Assembly: GCA_024998625.1 (NCBI GenBank)
Contig: JACOEL010000011.1
Span: 1-64,000 of the forward strand
DNA: 64,000 nucleotides
Reading direction: 5' to 3'
Source of the DNA: Nitrospira sp.
GTDB lineage: Bacteria; Nitrospirota; Nitrospiria; Nitrospirales; Nitrospiraceae
In this document: positions 36,569 to 45,549 of the stretch, one piece after another
How positions within the stretch are numbered: the first letter of the stretch is position 1
Layout of the letters: every line of letters begins with the position of its first letter
Translations under genes and position numbers: made by a program
The notes under the pieces: generated by a model
What the model was told of the DNA's origin: nothing
Database searches by the model: none
The model's input: the letters and a program-made list of their open reading frames with translations, nothing else

Positions 36569-37857
36569 GCGTCAAAATCCTCAACGGCTCGTTGCTGGAT
36601 GAGACGCCGCTTCTGATCCTTGTCGCGCGTCTTGACGGTGACGGGTGGAAACAGCCCGAAGTTCGTATTCATCGGCTGAAAATGGGCTGGATCGCTCTTG
36701 GTAACATGCGCAATCAAACAGCCGTGAGCGCTGTTCGGCGGCGGAGTCACCAACGGCTGTTCCACCAGGCCTCGCGCCGCATTGATGCCGGCAATCCCCC
36801 CCATCGCAGCCGACTCGGTGTACCCTTCAACCCCGACCAATTGTCCGGCGAAAAATACGGTGCCACGGGACTTGAGCTGGAGCGTCTCGCGCAGCAGTTG
36901 CGGCGAGTTGATGAAGGTGTTGCGATGAAGACTGCCGAGTCGTAGAAATTCGGCATTCTCCAGCCCCGGAATGAGACGAAACACCCGGCGCTGCTCCGGA
37001 TACGTCAGTTTGGTCTGAAACCCGACCATGTTGTAACAAGTCCCATGTGCGTTCTCGGTACGAAGCTGCACCACGGCGTACGGGCGCACGCCAGTCTTCG
37101 GATGCTCCAGTCCGACCGGCTTGAGCGGTCCAAACTGCATGGTCTGCCGACCACGCTCGGCCATGACTTCAATCGGGATACAACTTTCAAAATAGGCAAT
37201 TTTCTCGAACTCTTTCGGCTGAACCTTCTCGGCCGCCATCATCGCGTCGTACAACGCATTGTACGCAGCTTCATCCAGCGGACAATTGAGGTAATCAGCC
37301 CCTCCCTTGCCGTATCGTGACGCACGATAGACGATGTCCATATTGATCGACTCCGCATCGATAATGGGCGAAATCGCGTCAAAGAAATAGAGATGCCGTT
37401 CATGCGTCAATTCGCTGATGGCCTTCGATAATTTTTCCGACGTGAGCGGACCGGTCGCAATGATGCAGCAGGCGTCCTGCGGGATCTCCGTGACTTCCTC
37501 ACGCATGATCCGGATGTTTGGATGTCCCTCTAACGCCAGGGTGATCACCCGAGCGAACTGCTCGCGATCGACCGCTAACGCCGAGCCGGCCGGTACACGC
37601 GCCTCCTCCGCTGCACGAATCACGAGCGAGTTCAGGCGACGCATCTCCATCTTCAGAATGCCAGGCGCATTGAGCGAATCGGCGGATCCAAGGGAGTTCG
37701 AACACACGAGCTCTGCCAGATCACCTGTCTTATGTGCTTTGGTCATCTCTTTGGGGCGCATTTCGTAGAGCATCACCTTGGCGCCACGATTCGCTGCTTG
37801 CCAGGCGGCTTCTGTGCCGGCCAGCCCCCCCCCAATGATCACGATGTCTTCACGCAT
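36541..37857 (-). CDS. trmFO: Methylenetetrahydrofolate-tRNA m5U54 methyltransferase TrmFO, 438 aa
   Basis: FAD- and folate-dependent enzyme making m5U54 in tRNA. N-terminal FAD loop [13 protein letters not shown], then [25 protein letters not shown]-type signature (shorter segments seen: [15 protein letters not shown]), and C-terminal [14 protein letters not shown] 37857 with an AAAGG upstream begins the family N-terminus; the frame extends further to 37923 but would add a non-family leader. First gene of the trmFO-xerC-hslVU-argB run. Confidence 0.95.
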   Translation of the reverse strand: MREDIVIIGGGLAGTEAAWQAANRGAKVMLYEMRPKEMTKAHKTGDLAELVCSNSLGSADSLNAPGILKMEMRRLNSLVIRAAEEARVPAGSALAVDREQFARVITLALEGHPNIRIMREEVTEIPQDACCIIATGPLTSEKLSKAISELTHERHLYFFDAISPIIDAESINMDIVYRASRYGKGGADYLNCPLDEAAYNALYDAMMAAEKVQPKEFEKIAYFESCIPIEVMAERGRQTMQFGPLKPVGLEHPKTGVRPYAVVQLRTENAHGTCYNMVGFQTKLTYPEQRRVFRLIPGLENAEFLRLGSLHRNTFINSPQLLRETLQLKSRGTVFFAGQLVGVEGYTESAAMGGIAGINAARGLVEQPLVTPPPNSAHGCLIAHVTKSDPAHFQPMNTNFGLFPPVTVKTRDKDQKRRLIQQRAVEDFDAWIAQSGLS

Positions 37858-38015
37858 GAATGGGAAACCTTTGAAAAGATGGAAGGAGAGCCCATTGTAG
37901 GAATCGCCTTTTCTCGATGTCAAGAAACGGAGGGCTTATTCCCGTGCCCCTTGCTTCATAACGCCATCTGAAGCCGATCAATTGAAGGCGGGCTGGAAAA
38001 GGCGCTCTGAGTTTG

Positions 38016-38045
38016 TTGCTCCCTTTCGCCAGACCGTGCTAGACT
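38016..38045 (+). promoter_or_regulatory. Sigma-70 promoter of tRNA-Val
   Basis: TTGCTC (38016-38021), an 18-bp spacer and TAGACT (38040-38045), 11 bases before the tRNA 5' end, with a G+C-rich discriminator. Confidence 0.6.
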
Positions 38046-38055
38046 CTTCCCGCGT

Positions 38056-38130
38056 GGGCGATTAGCTCAGGGGGAGAGCGCTTCCTTCACACGGAAGAGG
38101 CCACTGGTTCGATACCAGTATCGCCCACCA
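38056..38130 (+). tRNA. tRNA-Val(CAC)
   Basis: The acceptor GGGCGAT pairs with ATCGCCC, the anticodon loop TTCACAC gives anticodon CAC, the T-arm loop is TTCGATA, and CCA is encoded at the 3' end. The 3' end abuts a degraded phage-type integrase, so it served as an attachment site for an integrative element. The tRNA itself is intact. Confidence 0.95.
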
Positions 38131-38379
38131 TCTTTTCAACGACTTCCAGACCGTACTCTCCGACACGCGCAACACTGTGGTCAGTTTTGTGTCACGGTGT
38201 CCGTGTCGGTCCAGGATCTCCACTCCATCTCACAGGCTTTTAGGGTAATGATGCGCATATCGTTGCGTCATCATCGGAGACTTGTGTCCGAGGAGCCGTT
38301 GAACCTTGTAGAGATCGACTCCCGCTTGGACCAGCCGCGTCGCGAAGGTGCGGCGGAAATCATGGAAATGACAGTTCAC
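38131..38379 (-). pseudogene. Phage-type tyrosine integrase remnant (C-terminal)
   Basis: Minus-strand reading recovers an integrase C-terminus. It includes HDFRRTFATRLVQAG (His-x-x-Arg box), LLGHKSPMMTQRYAHH (second His and Tyr nucleophile) and then YPKSL, a TGA stop at 38230-38232, and DGVEILDRHG in the same frame. The TGA looks like a nonsense mutation of an Arg codon, since relatives read SLRDGVE. The frame then continues up to the tRNA-Val 3' end. N-terminal parts are missing beyond about 38380, where IS3 sequence begins. Confidence 0.85.
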
Positions 38380-38382
38380 AAT

Positions 38383-38849
38383 GTCGAGCGCCGTAAGTCC
38401 GGTCACTCTGCAGGAAACTCGTCCGGATCTTGCCCTCCAATATCTCGTCGCGGCTTCGTGGGCGTGTCAGCCACGCATAGAAGCCACCCGCGAGACACCG
38501 AGCGCCTCACATAACCATGCCGTCGACCAGAGCCCCGGTGCTTCACGATGAAGCCGCACTTCACAGCGACTCCTTCGCAAAGTAGGCCGCGGCTTTTTTA
38601 GAATGTCCCGCTCCGTCTTGAGCTTAGTCACCTCGCGGCGGAGGCGCTCGATCTCCAACAGATCCGGTTTCATCTGCCCCTGCTGGGGAAGGCCTGCTGC
38701 GGGTCGGCGGTGACCTCCCGCACCCATCGGCGCAAGACCGTGCCGTGTACCCCCAAATCCCGTGCAGATCGCGCCACGGGTACACCACGGTCTTCGATCA
38801 ACTTCACCGCTTCCCGCTTAAACTCTCGCGTAAACTTGCGTCGTTCCAT
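38383..38849 (-). mobile_element. Decayed IS3-family transposase (orfA and 5' part of orfB)
   Basis: OrfA starts at 38849 (MERRKFTREFKREAVKLIED), then after a frameshift continues 'GQMKPDLLEIERLRREVTKL', and after another shift near an A-run, AAAYFAKESL with stop. OrfB-like sequence follows: LWSTAWLCEALGVSRV, then shifted GFYAWLTRPRSR and IRTSFLQSDRTYGAR. At least three frameshifts show it is dead. OrfB stops being recognisable after TYGAR, where it joins integrase sequence. The catalytic DDE part is absent. Confidence 0.85.
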
Positions 38850-38867
38850 GCCCACCTCCGGTTTCAT

Positions 38868-39448
38868 TCATACACCTAACTCGATGCCTTTAAAACCGGC
38901 AGCAGCTCTGGATCAGGCGTACTCCAATGTGGCTTAGTCGGTTTCGCAGGGAACAGAGGGCAGCTTTCGCCCGCCGCCTGACCACATACAGTAATTACTA
39001 CGCGAAAGGTTGATCGGCAAACTCACACCACGATTTGCTACGCGGCTGACCCGGATCGCTCCCATGTCGCTTGAGGGTTTCGATGGATTTATGATCACAT
39101 ACCTGGTCGGATGGCTCCCTGAGCTCCATGCTTGGTGGCATACACGGTGGAGAGCATTGATCAACGCTTCCGCGACAGTTGCAAGAATTCAGACAAATTT
39201 GTGATCAGAACAGGATACCGACATATGCGACGCTGGGGCCGTCACTACCGCCTAATTTAAGCTGCTGAGTCGAGGGAGAACTGCACGCGCATAGCTTCCA
39301 CCTCTGCGCAATGGGTACACTTACGCCGCAAACAAGTGAGCTGCCAAGTGGTAACCGTTTACCACGCAATCTGATTGGCGAGGGATCTGATAGGAATGCC
39401 TCGAACAGGGCAGCCTGGCGAGATTTCCAGGGACGAAAACGTATCCGT
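38868..39448. other. Gene-free debris inside the tRNA-Val island
   Basis: About 580 bases without a supportable gene. Short frames on either strand (for example minus 38934-39164 and plus 39010-39204) show no family pattern and no RBS. Visibly more A/T-rich than the surrounding core genome. Confidence 0.5.
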
Positions 39449-39882
39449 CTAAGCTGAAGGGCGGGGCGGGCCGACCATGATGACGTAGTCGACGAGTTCG
39501 TCCATCGCAACGCAGGGCAGCTCACAGGACAGTCGATAGAATTCCTGACCGCGGTCTCCCGCCGTAAAATCAATGGTGACCATCTTCCGTGTCTCGCCGT
39601 CGATAGTCAGCGATGTGATTTCAGTATTCTTCGCCGTCAACGTAAATTTATGGGCGTTTCGGTTAGTATCCGCGTAATCGAGCACGAGTCGCACAGGGGT
39701 GCCACGCGGAATGGTCATTCGTCGATCCTGCATACCAATGCCTGACACCTTTAGCCCTTCCGACGTCACTTTCATGGTCACAGTCAGCCGTTCAAGGCCA
39801 GCACATGTGAACGTTCAGATGTGAAAACTAAGAAACTGGCGGTGAACAGCAGGCCGACAATTATGCGCTGAATCATGGTCAT
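39449..39882 (-). pseudogene. Exported cupredoxin-like protein, frameshifted after the signal peptide
   Basis: The minus strand from ATG 39882 encodes MTMIQRIIVGLLFTASFLVF, a clear signal peptide, and stops at TGA 39784. The mature part lies in another frame, 39449-39781: a 110-residue cupredoxin-like domain with HKFTLTAKN, then a CELPCVAMDELVDYV motif with Cys and Met candidate copper ligands. Shifting by one base near 39790 joins leader and domain (ALERLTVTMKV). It is either a recent pseudogene or a sequencing indel. Role, if intact: periplasmic copper or electron carrier. Confidence 0.65.
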
Positions 39883-39910
39883 AACACCCGGTTGCTGATT
39901 GGAAGTTCAA

Positions 39911-40192
39911 TTATCCTATGACACTACTATGAGCGATTATGGGATGTGATTTGCTGAGGGCAGTTAAACACGCTTGCCTGCAGCCGTGATTGAATTCCTG
40001 GCTATCGCAGGCCTCGACAGCGAGACTGCGGTCGGCCGCATTCCACATCAAAGAGACTTGTGCTGGTTGGTCAGATGCAGGACAGTGGGTTCTCGCTTGG
40101 ATGGATGGAGGTTTCTGGGATTGCATCCCAAATACGCTCACGGCCAACATGGCGAAAAACGTTCCCACGACTCCAATTCCTACAATATCCAT
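39911..40192 (-). CDS. Small membrane/cysteine protein, 93 aa
   Basis: The start is ATG 40192 with AGGAG about 8 bases before. An N-terminal TM segment (IVGIGVVGTFFAMLAVSVFG) is followed by a periplasmic tail with a THCPAS, VEACDSQ and GCRQACL set of four cysteines. Function unknown. It shares strand and neighbourhood with the frameshifted cupredoxin, so an envelope or metal-related role is possible but not shown. Confidence 0.6.
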   Translation of the reverse strand: MDIVGIGVVGTFFAMLAVSVFGMQSQKPPSIQARTHCPASDQPAQVSLMWNAADRSLAVEACDSQEFNHGCRQACLTALSKSHPIIAHSSVIG

Positions 40193-40730
40193 GAAAAACA
40201 CTCCTTGTTCTGCGCCCAGGCTATTATCGTAGCCTGTACCGGCTGGTTGGATTCTTATCGCGTGCTTCTTACTGATGCAATGGAGGTGCCAAAAGCAGCA
40301 TCGAACGCTTTCTAGGTTCAACATAGGTATATGTTGAGTTTATGTAGGCTCTGTGAATAGGGCACAAGCGAAGATGGTCACAAAATGACGAGAATCGTCA
40401 AAAAATGTCAGTAGACCGGTTTCGTGAGGCAAGTTGGGAACTCAATCTAGGGGAACAAGGAATTACCCCTAGCATGCTGGAGGCTAGCAGCCCATCCTGG
40501 CTAGGGGAAAGGTATCCCATGCTCTTGTTTCATCAATGATGTAGGGGGCAGAATACCATCTTTCATAAAGCAGGAGTTTTGAAAGGAAGTAGGAAAAGCC
40601 TTCTATTCGAGGACCTAGAGCTAAGAACTCCGAACACGACGAGTGCTGTGGAGCAATGTGCGAGCGGATGGACCATCATTGTAGCTTTAAATGTGTGATA
40701 CGCACACATCGTTTCAACTAAAGTAGGACC
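40193..40730. other. Non-coding stretch with palindromes
   Basis: No gene recognised. It contains CTAGGGG (40447-40453) inverted against CCCCTAG (40466-40472), with a further direct CTAGGGG at 40501-40507. It also contains ATGTGTG (40691-40697) inverted against CACACAT (40703-40709), 21 bases before the IS481 start, possibly part of its left end or operator. Lower G+C than the flanks. Confidence 0.5.
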
Positions 40731-41273
40731 ATGGACTCCGACATTCGCAGGCGACTTCTGTGGGTACAGCTCTGTCAGCGAACCGGGAATGCCGGCCTGG
40801 TCTGTCGACGATTCGGGGTCTCTCGCCCCACACTCCGGAAGTGGATTCGTCGGTTTCATGAGGCAGGAGAGGCCGGTCTCCTCAGTCACAGTCGCCGCCC
40901 CGTGCGGTCACCCAATCGGCGTGTGTTCGAGAAAGAACGACGGCTTATTCTCAGCTTGCGGACCGAGCGGAAGCTGGGAGCACGACGAATTCAGAATGAA
41001 CTACGATGCCATCACGATCTCAGGCTCTCGCTCGACTCGATTCACAAGACCCTGGTCAGCAGTCAGGACGCCCCATTGGCACGCCCGGCGCGGCAGAAGA
41101 CCCGACACCGGTATGTTCGGCTCATTCCCGGGGACCGCGTGCAGCTCGACACCTGCAAGATGGCTCCGGGATGCTATCAGTACACGGCGGTTGACGATTG
41201 TACGCGTTACCGGGTGCTGGCCGTCTTTCGTCGACGCACGGTGGCTGGCCCAATCCAGCTCGAAAGGACGTAG
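40731..41273 (+). mobile_element. Truncated IS481-family transposase
   Basis: The N-terminal helix-turn-helix (VCRRFGVSRPTLRKWIRRFH), linker PNRRVFEKERRLILSLR and the start of the rve core (VQLDTCKM, YTAVDDCTRYRVLAVF) are all in one frame. Homology ends after about 170 residues (RRRT), so the second Asp and the Glu of the DDE triad are missing. The frame stops at 41273. The element is therefore inactive. Confidence 0.8.
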
Positions 41274-41453
41274 CCATCACAACGGTATCAGCCGAAAGTG
41301 TCTCGCTAGATGCGAGTTCAACCCCATTGACTCGATCGTTGGAAACTCTTACCGGCGACACCGGCGCGTCGGTTCGAATACTGCCCCCTCGTCAGGCAAT
41401 GGCTTGGGCGAGCGAACCGCACATCACCTCGGTCATTCCTCCCAAGAAACCTC

Positions 41454-41723
41454 CTACCAGAAATTGGAGCAACCGGCGTAGATAAGGCCCGAGATGCTCG
41501 AAGAAAGCATAGGCAGAGTACCGACTGTGGGGAGAAAAAACGGCCCGGCGGTGAAGGCGGTCAAACTTGTGTCGATGAGATATTGGGGGACGTCGTGGCC
41601 TTGCGCATAAGCCGCGCCGGTCCGCTGATCGAGTTCGAGCGGGCGCTCAAAGTACTCATGTAGCCCGGATGCGATAAACCGGGACAGCCGAATTTTATCA
41701 CGTGGCGAGATGAGGTCGTTGTT
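41454..41723 (-). pseudogene. Orphan open-frame fragment, 89 codons without start
   Basis: The minus strand is open from 41723 to a TAG at 41454 and reads like real protein (for example IRLSRFIASGLHEYFERPLE and QYLIDTSLTAFTAG). There is no start codon at its N-terminal end, and a TGA lies immediately before. It is probably the C-terminal remnant of an unknown gene whose front was lost by a rearrangement. Family not recognised. Confidence 0.4.
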
Positions 41724-42661
41724 TCAGGCTAGGCTGCGGAGTGTTTGCAAAGGCTTATGGAGCGGCGCCGATCCAAACAGGGCGCAGGGACCTCCGTCGG
41801 ACACACGGATTTCGAATTGGTCCTCCCCATAGTACGATTGCATCGAGGTCGATGCCCGCACGTTTGGGGATAGTGGTAACGCTTCATATAAACCCTGCAC
41901 CCGGTGCAAACCTGATTCTACCGGCATGCCGTCCTGCCGCCAGGAGGCAGTGTGCCCGCCGACAACGGACCTTGCCTCGAGCAGCAGCGGACGCCATCAG
42001 CGATGCCGGTCCGCAATCTGGGCACGAGAACGGCGCGAAGGCCAGGCCGTGCTCAGACGGCCGCTTGGGAGATTTGAAGACCTCTTTTTGTTATGGTCCA
42101 GGCTGGGCCTTTAAGGAACCCTTAGCTACTAGGGAGATACCTTGTGAGGAGTTAGTCCATTATTAGATGAAAGGCCCAGTGAATCAGCTTCTTGGGCTGA
42201 CCAAACCGAAGGACACCAGCGTTGTGTGGTTTTGTGCTGAGACGAGAATCTCTATTTTCTGAATTGGTAAGGCGACGGTCGGGGGATTCAATCCCCTTTG
42301 CCGACATTACTCAGCAACTTGCGGGCACCCCCGAAATGCCTCCCAGCGCCTTCTCCCTGTGGCCGTTTTTGTGTCAGAATTGCCTGAAGTCTCGAAATGT
42401 CTTGTAGCCACTATAGGCGATAGGGAACTCTGAGCCACCTGAAATTCAAGATCTTTGTGGGGAAACCACTGCAACAGCGAGCGATTAAAAAATCCATCTT
42501 TTACTACCGTCCTGCAAGCCGCTCAATTTATCTCGACATCCTATGGTAGCCAGCTGCTTGCGCCTCCAACTGGACAGAATCAAGACCCTGAGCTAGACTT
42601 TTCTCACAAGGAACAGACTTCGTCTTTACGAATGTTCCGACAGAAGAAAGAGAGGCATGGT
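41724..42661. other. Gene-free right part of the island
   Basis: About 0.9 kb in which I can support no gene. The longest frames (minus 41724-41927, plus 41741-42166) have no pattern or RBS. At 42282-42296 there is a palindrome, GGGGATT-C-AATCCCC. The stretch shows lower G+C, matching the island rather than the core. Confidence 0.45.
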
Positions 42662-42991
42662 ATGCGCCGGACTGTAACAACCATCATATTGGGACTGGTT
42701 CTGACCACGGGCTGCTCGACCACCAATCAGGTGGCGACACAAGACCAGAACTATAATGCGCCGCTCAGTATTTATAGTGCCATGGACAGCACCTCCCTGG
42801 TCTATTCCGATCCCATGGCCGCCTCACAAGCCAATGACCACCCTTATCGATGGGCTGCGTTCATCCTCCATCCAGTCGGCCACCTCGTTGACTACACCGT
42901 AAACCGCCCCCTCTACGCCATTGCCAAACACGCACCCTATCTCTTCGGTTATACGTCCGAAGATTCCATGATCGACTCGCAGCGACGGTAA
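42662..42991 (+). CDS. Lipoprotein, 109 aa, unknown family
   Basis: Lipobox TTGC (Cys18) after a hydrophobic leader. The mature protein (SIYSAMDSTSLVYSDP, HPYRWAAFILHPVGHLVDY, YAIAKHAPYLFGY) is aromatic-rich and might associate with membranes. Such short lipoproteins are common in Nitrospira-type genomes, with no known role. ATG 42662 has AGAGG upstream and directly begins the leader. It marks the return to core-like sequence after the island. Confidence 0.7.
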   Translation: MRRTVTTIILGLVLTTGCSTTNQVATQDQNYNAPLSIYSAMDSTSLVYSDPMAASQANDHPYRWAAFILHPVGHLVDYTVNRPLYAIAKHAPYLFGYTSEDSMIDSQRR

Positions 42992-43141
42992 CCCTGCTCG
43001 AAACCTTACCGGCCGGGACCTCTCCCGGCGGTGAGGTGAGCGTTTCTTGCCCGCCTATTGCCAGTCGCATCTCCCTTGCCGTTCGGGTATGCTCGCCACT
43101 TCGATCGTGCGCCACGTTAAAGCGGGGCATCGAATCAGGCC

Positions 43142-44287
43142 ATGCATCGTCACCTCTCACTGCTGCCGTTCTTGTTCGCTGTCTGCGCCCTCTGGACGGG
43201 ATGCGAAACTCCACCACCGGCTCGGCCTCCGCTTCCTCCCTCCGAGAGTGATCTTGACCTCCTGGGCCCCACGAAACTCTGCGATTCCCGTCAGACGTTT
43301 CTGGCGGCACATCCTGGAATCATCCCCCACACTCACGCCTGGGGCAGTGGGCAAGAACTCCGGATCCCGTCTGAGCACAGCCGCTCCCAAAGCGAGGAGT
43401 CCTATTTCTTCGACGAAGACGGAACCTTGGTCGGCATGCTGTTCGTGTTTCGTTCCGGACTCGATCTGGCCCCCTACAAGACGCTGCGCTACACCCTCTC
43501 CCGCCTGAAGCCCAGCCTGGAGTTCTATTTGACCGTGGCGCAGTTGGCCGATCGGCAGAATATGGAAGCCAGCACCATCTATGACACCGGCGACGAAAAG
43601 ACGACCACTCGATATCTCGTGCTGAGCGATCGCGGTGACCAACGCCTGCTCGAAGCCTCCTTCACGGTTGATCCCTACGTGAAGCTTTTTTCTCCCTACC
43701 GCAAGGAATTTCTGGACCGCCTCCGCGATACCGCTCAGCAAACCGGCGGCCAGCACCTCGATACACAGGGGTCTGAGGACAAGGAACCCTTCGCATCGCT
43801 GCAACAGTTCGCGCGTGGACAAACCGCGCAACTGGCCTATTGCGGCACAAGAAATCAGGTGATCGCCCTCGACGCCTACCAGAAAGCCAGCGTCTCGGGA
43901 TTCACCGGCACGGTCTGGCAGGCGGAGCTTCACCACCGGTTGGGCGTCTCCTGGGAAGCGGCCGGCAACTTGGAAAAGGCCAAAAGCGAACTCCTCGCCT
44001 CCTTAGCCCTACGCCCCAATTCCCCGGAAGTCGTCAATAACCTCGGAGCCGTGTACGGGAAATTGGGCGATAAGAAGAATGCGTTGGCCTCGTTCGAAAA
44101 GGCCATTTTGCTGCGCCCCAACTACGCCATTGCCCGTTTCAACGTGGCGGAGGCCATCGCTGATGACAACCCGCGACGGGCCATCACCGAATACGAAACA
44201 TACCTGGCCCTCGTGGAAGGCATTCTCGAAGAAACAGACCGCGCCGCCCTCGCCCAGAAGCGCGTCCAAGCTCTCAAGCATCAGTAG
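43142..44287 (+). CDS. TPR-containing lipoprotein, 381 aa
   Basis: Lipobox LWTGC (Cys21). The N-terminal region (residues 40-215) is a beta-rich domain of unknown type (YFFDEDGTLVGMLFVF, YLVLSDRGDQRLLEASF). The C-terminal region (about 240-380) has TPR units, for example 'FHHRLGVSWEAAGNLEKAK'-like segments and VVNNLGAVYGKLGDKKNAL. Probably an outer-membrane-attached scaffold. It has no close partner gene; the DksA-like gene converges from the right. Confidence 0.75.
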   Translation: MHRHLSLLPFLFAVCALWTGCETPPPARPPLPPSESDLDLLGPTKLCDSRQTFLAAHPGIIPHTHAWGSGQELRIPSEHSRSQSEESYFFDEDGTLVGMLFVFRSGLDLAPYKTLRYTLSRLKPSLEFYLTVAQLADRQNMEASTIYDTGDEKTTTRYLVLSDRGDQRLLEASFTVDPYVKLFSPYRKEFLDRLRDTAQQTGGQHLDTQGSEDKEPFASLQQFARGQTAQLAYCGTRNQVIALDAYQKASVSGFTGTVWQAELHHRLGVSWEAAGNLEKAKSELLASLALRPNSPEVVNNLGAVYGKLGDKKNALASFEKAILLRPNYAIARFNVAEAIADDNPRRAITEYETYLALVEGILEETDRAALAQKRVQALKHQ

Positions 44288-44353
44288 GCCAATTCGGATT
44301 GCAGGTGGCCACTCGCCCGGCATAGAGCCGAACGTGAGAAACGTAGGGACGGA

Positions 44354-44770
44354 TCAGCGGGGGGACTTTTCGGCTTCTTCTTGACTGGTCTTACACTCAA
44401 TACATAACGTGGTCACAGGGCGGGCTTTCAGACGCTTATAGGGGATATCGCCTTCACAGCCCTCGCAAATGCCGTAGGTTTGCGTGGCAAATCGTCCCAG
44501 CGCCTCATCGATTTTCTTGAGCAGTTTCCGCTCTCGTTCCCGAATACGAAACGAGAAATGCTGGTCAGCTTCGGCAGAAGCCTGGTCACTCACATCGGGG
44601 AATACTTCCAAACCGGTTGGATTCGTCAGCACCACGCCAGCTTCAGCCAAGATCGCCGCACGCTGCCCCTCAAGGTCTGCCAGGATATCGGGATACTTGA
44701 CCCCGTTTGCCTTGTTGGCCTTGGGTGTCTTTCGCCGAGTTACCGTGGTTTTTTTCGCGGGAGTCTTCAT
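44354..44770 (-). CDS. DksA/TraR family zinc-finger transcription factor, 138 aa
   Basis: C-terminal four-cysteine finger CEGC...CIEC, with the conserved GICEGCEGDIPYKRLKARP, is diagnostic. The coiled-coil (residues about 60-100) normally reaches into the RNA-polymerase secondary channel. The N-terminal Lys/Thr-rich extension (residues 1-25) is extra. The family modulates rRNA and stress promoters with ppGpp. Acidic tip residues of canonical DksA are not clearly matched, so it could be a DksA-like paralogue. Confidence 0.85.
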   Translation of the reverse strand: MKTPAKKTTVTRRKTPKANKANGVKYPDILADLEGQRAAILAEAGVVLTNPTGLEVFPDVSDQASAEADQHFSFRIRERERKLLKKIDEALGRFATQTYGICEGCEGDIPYKRLKARPVTTLCIECKTSQEEAEKSPR

Positions 44771-44910
44771 CGAATACTCGGAATCGAGATGCCGGTATTG
44801 TCTTCAGACCGTATACAGAAATGCAACTATAGCAGCCGCAAATCAAAGGGGTCAATCGGTTCTTCGAGGCTTCGCCAAGGCATCACCATGCCCGATCCGG
44901 AAGATCCCGG

Positions 44911-45513
44911 TCAGAGATCCCTCCGACCCTCGATCGACTTCACGAGCGTCACTTCGTCCGCATACTCGATATCCATCCCGACAGGAATGCCATAGGCGAT
45001 ACGGGTCACCCGAACTTGATGCGGCTTCAGGAGCCGGGTCAAGTAGATGGCGGTCGCTTCGCCCTCGATCGTCGGATTCGTCGCCACGATAACCTCTTCC
45101 ACTCCTCCCGCCTTCACTCGATCCAGCAACTCCTCGGCACGAATGTCCGATGGTCCGACGCCATCCAACGGAGACAACACCCCGAGCAGGACGTGATACA
45201 GGCCTCGATAGCCACCGGCCCGTTCTATTGCGTACAACGTGCTGGGCTCTTCAATGACGAGGATCTTGCTGCGATCCCGCTTGGGATCCCGGCAGAACTC
45301 GCAGAGTTCCCCTTCGGCAATATTCCTGCATTGCCGACAGAACGACAGCCCGTCCTTCACCGCCTGAATCGCTTCGGAAAGGCGCATCGCATCTTCCCGC
45401 TCAGCTTTAAGAAGATGAAAGGCCAGCCGTTGCGCACTTTTCTGACCAATCCCAGGCAGACGCACCAACTCCCGCACTAATTTCGCCAACAGGCCTTGCT
45501 GATCAACACTCAT
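44911..45513 (-). CDS. recR: Recombination protein RecR, 200 aa
   Basis: RecFOR pathway protein loading RecA on gapped DNA. An HhH motif (LVRLPGIGQKSAQRLAFHLL), a C4 zinc finger (CRQC...CEFC) and a Toprim domain with ILVIEEPSTLYAIE and YLTRLLKPH are seen. Usual length. The dnaX-ybaB-recR order is the classic replication/repair cluster; the gap to ybaB is 36 bases. Confidence 0.96.
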   Translation of the reverse strand: MSVDQQGLLAKLVRELVRLPGIGQKSAQRLAFHLLKAEREDAMRLSEAIQAVKDGLSFCRQCRNIAEGELCEFCRDPKRDRSKILVIEEPSTLYAIERAGGYRGLYHVLLGVLSPLDGVGPSDIRAEELLDRVKAGGVEEVIVATNPTIEGEATAIYLTRLLKPHQVRVTRIAYGIPVGMDIEYADEVTLVKSIEGRRDL

Positions 45514-45549
45514 AACGAATCATCACATCCGGGAAGCACGCCGCCGCCA

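Noticed and set aside
40563-40889. 108-codon minus-strand frame overlapping the IS481 start
   Set aside because: No family pattern, and it overlaps a recognisable transposase N-terminus on the other strand.
42282-42296. T-arm-like palindrome GGGGATTCAATCCCC, considered as tRNA or tmRNA end
   Set aside because: The T-loop consensus fails (no G53 and wrong loop phase), and no acceptor or anticodon arm can be drawn.
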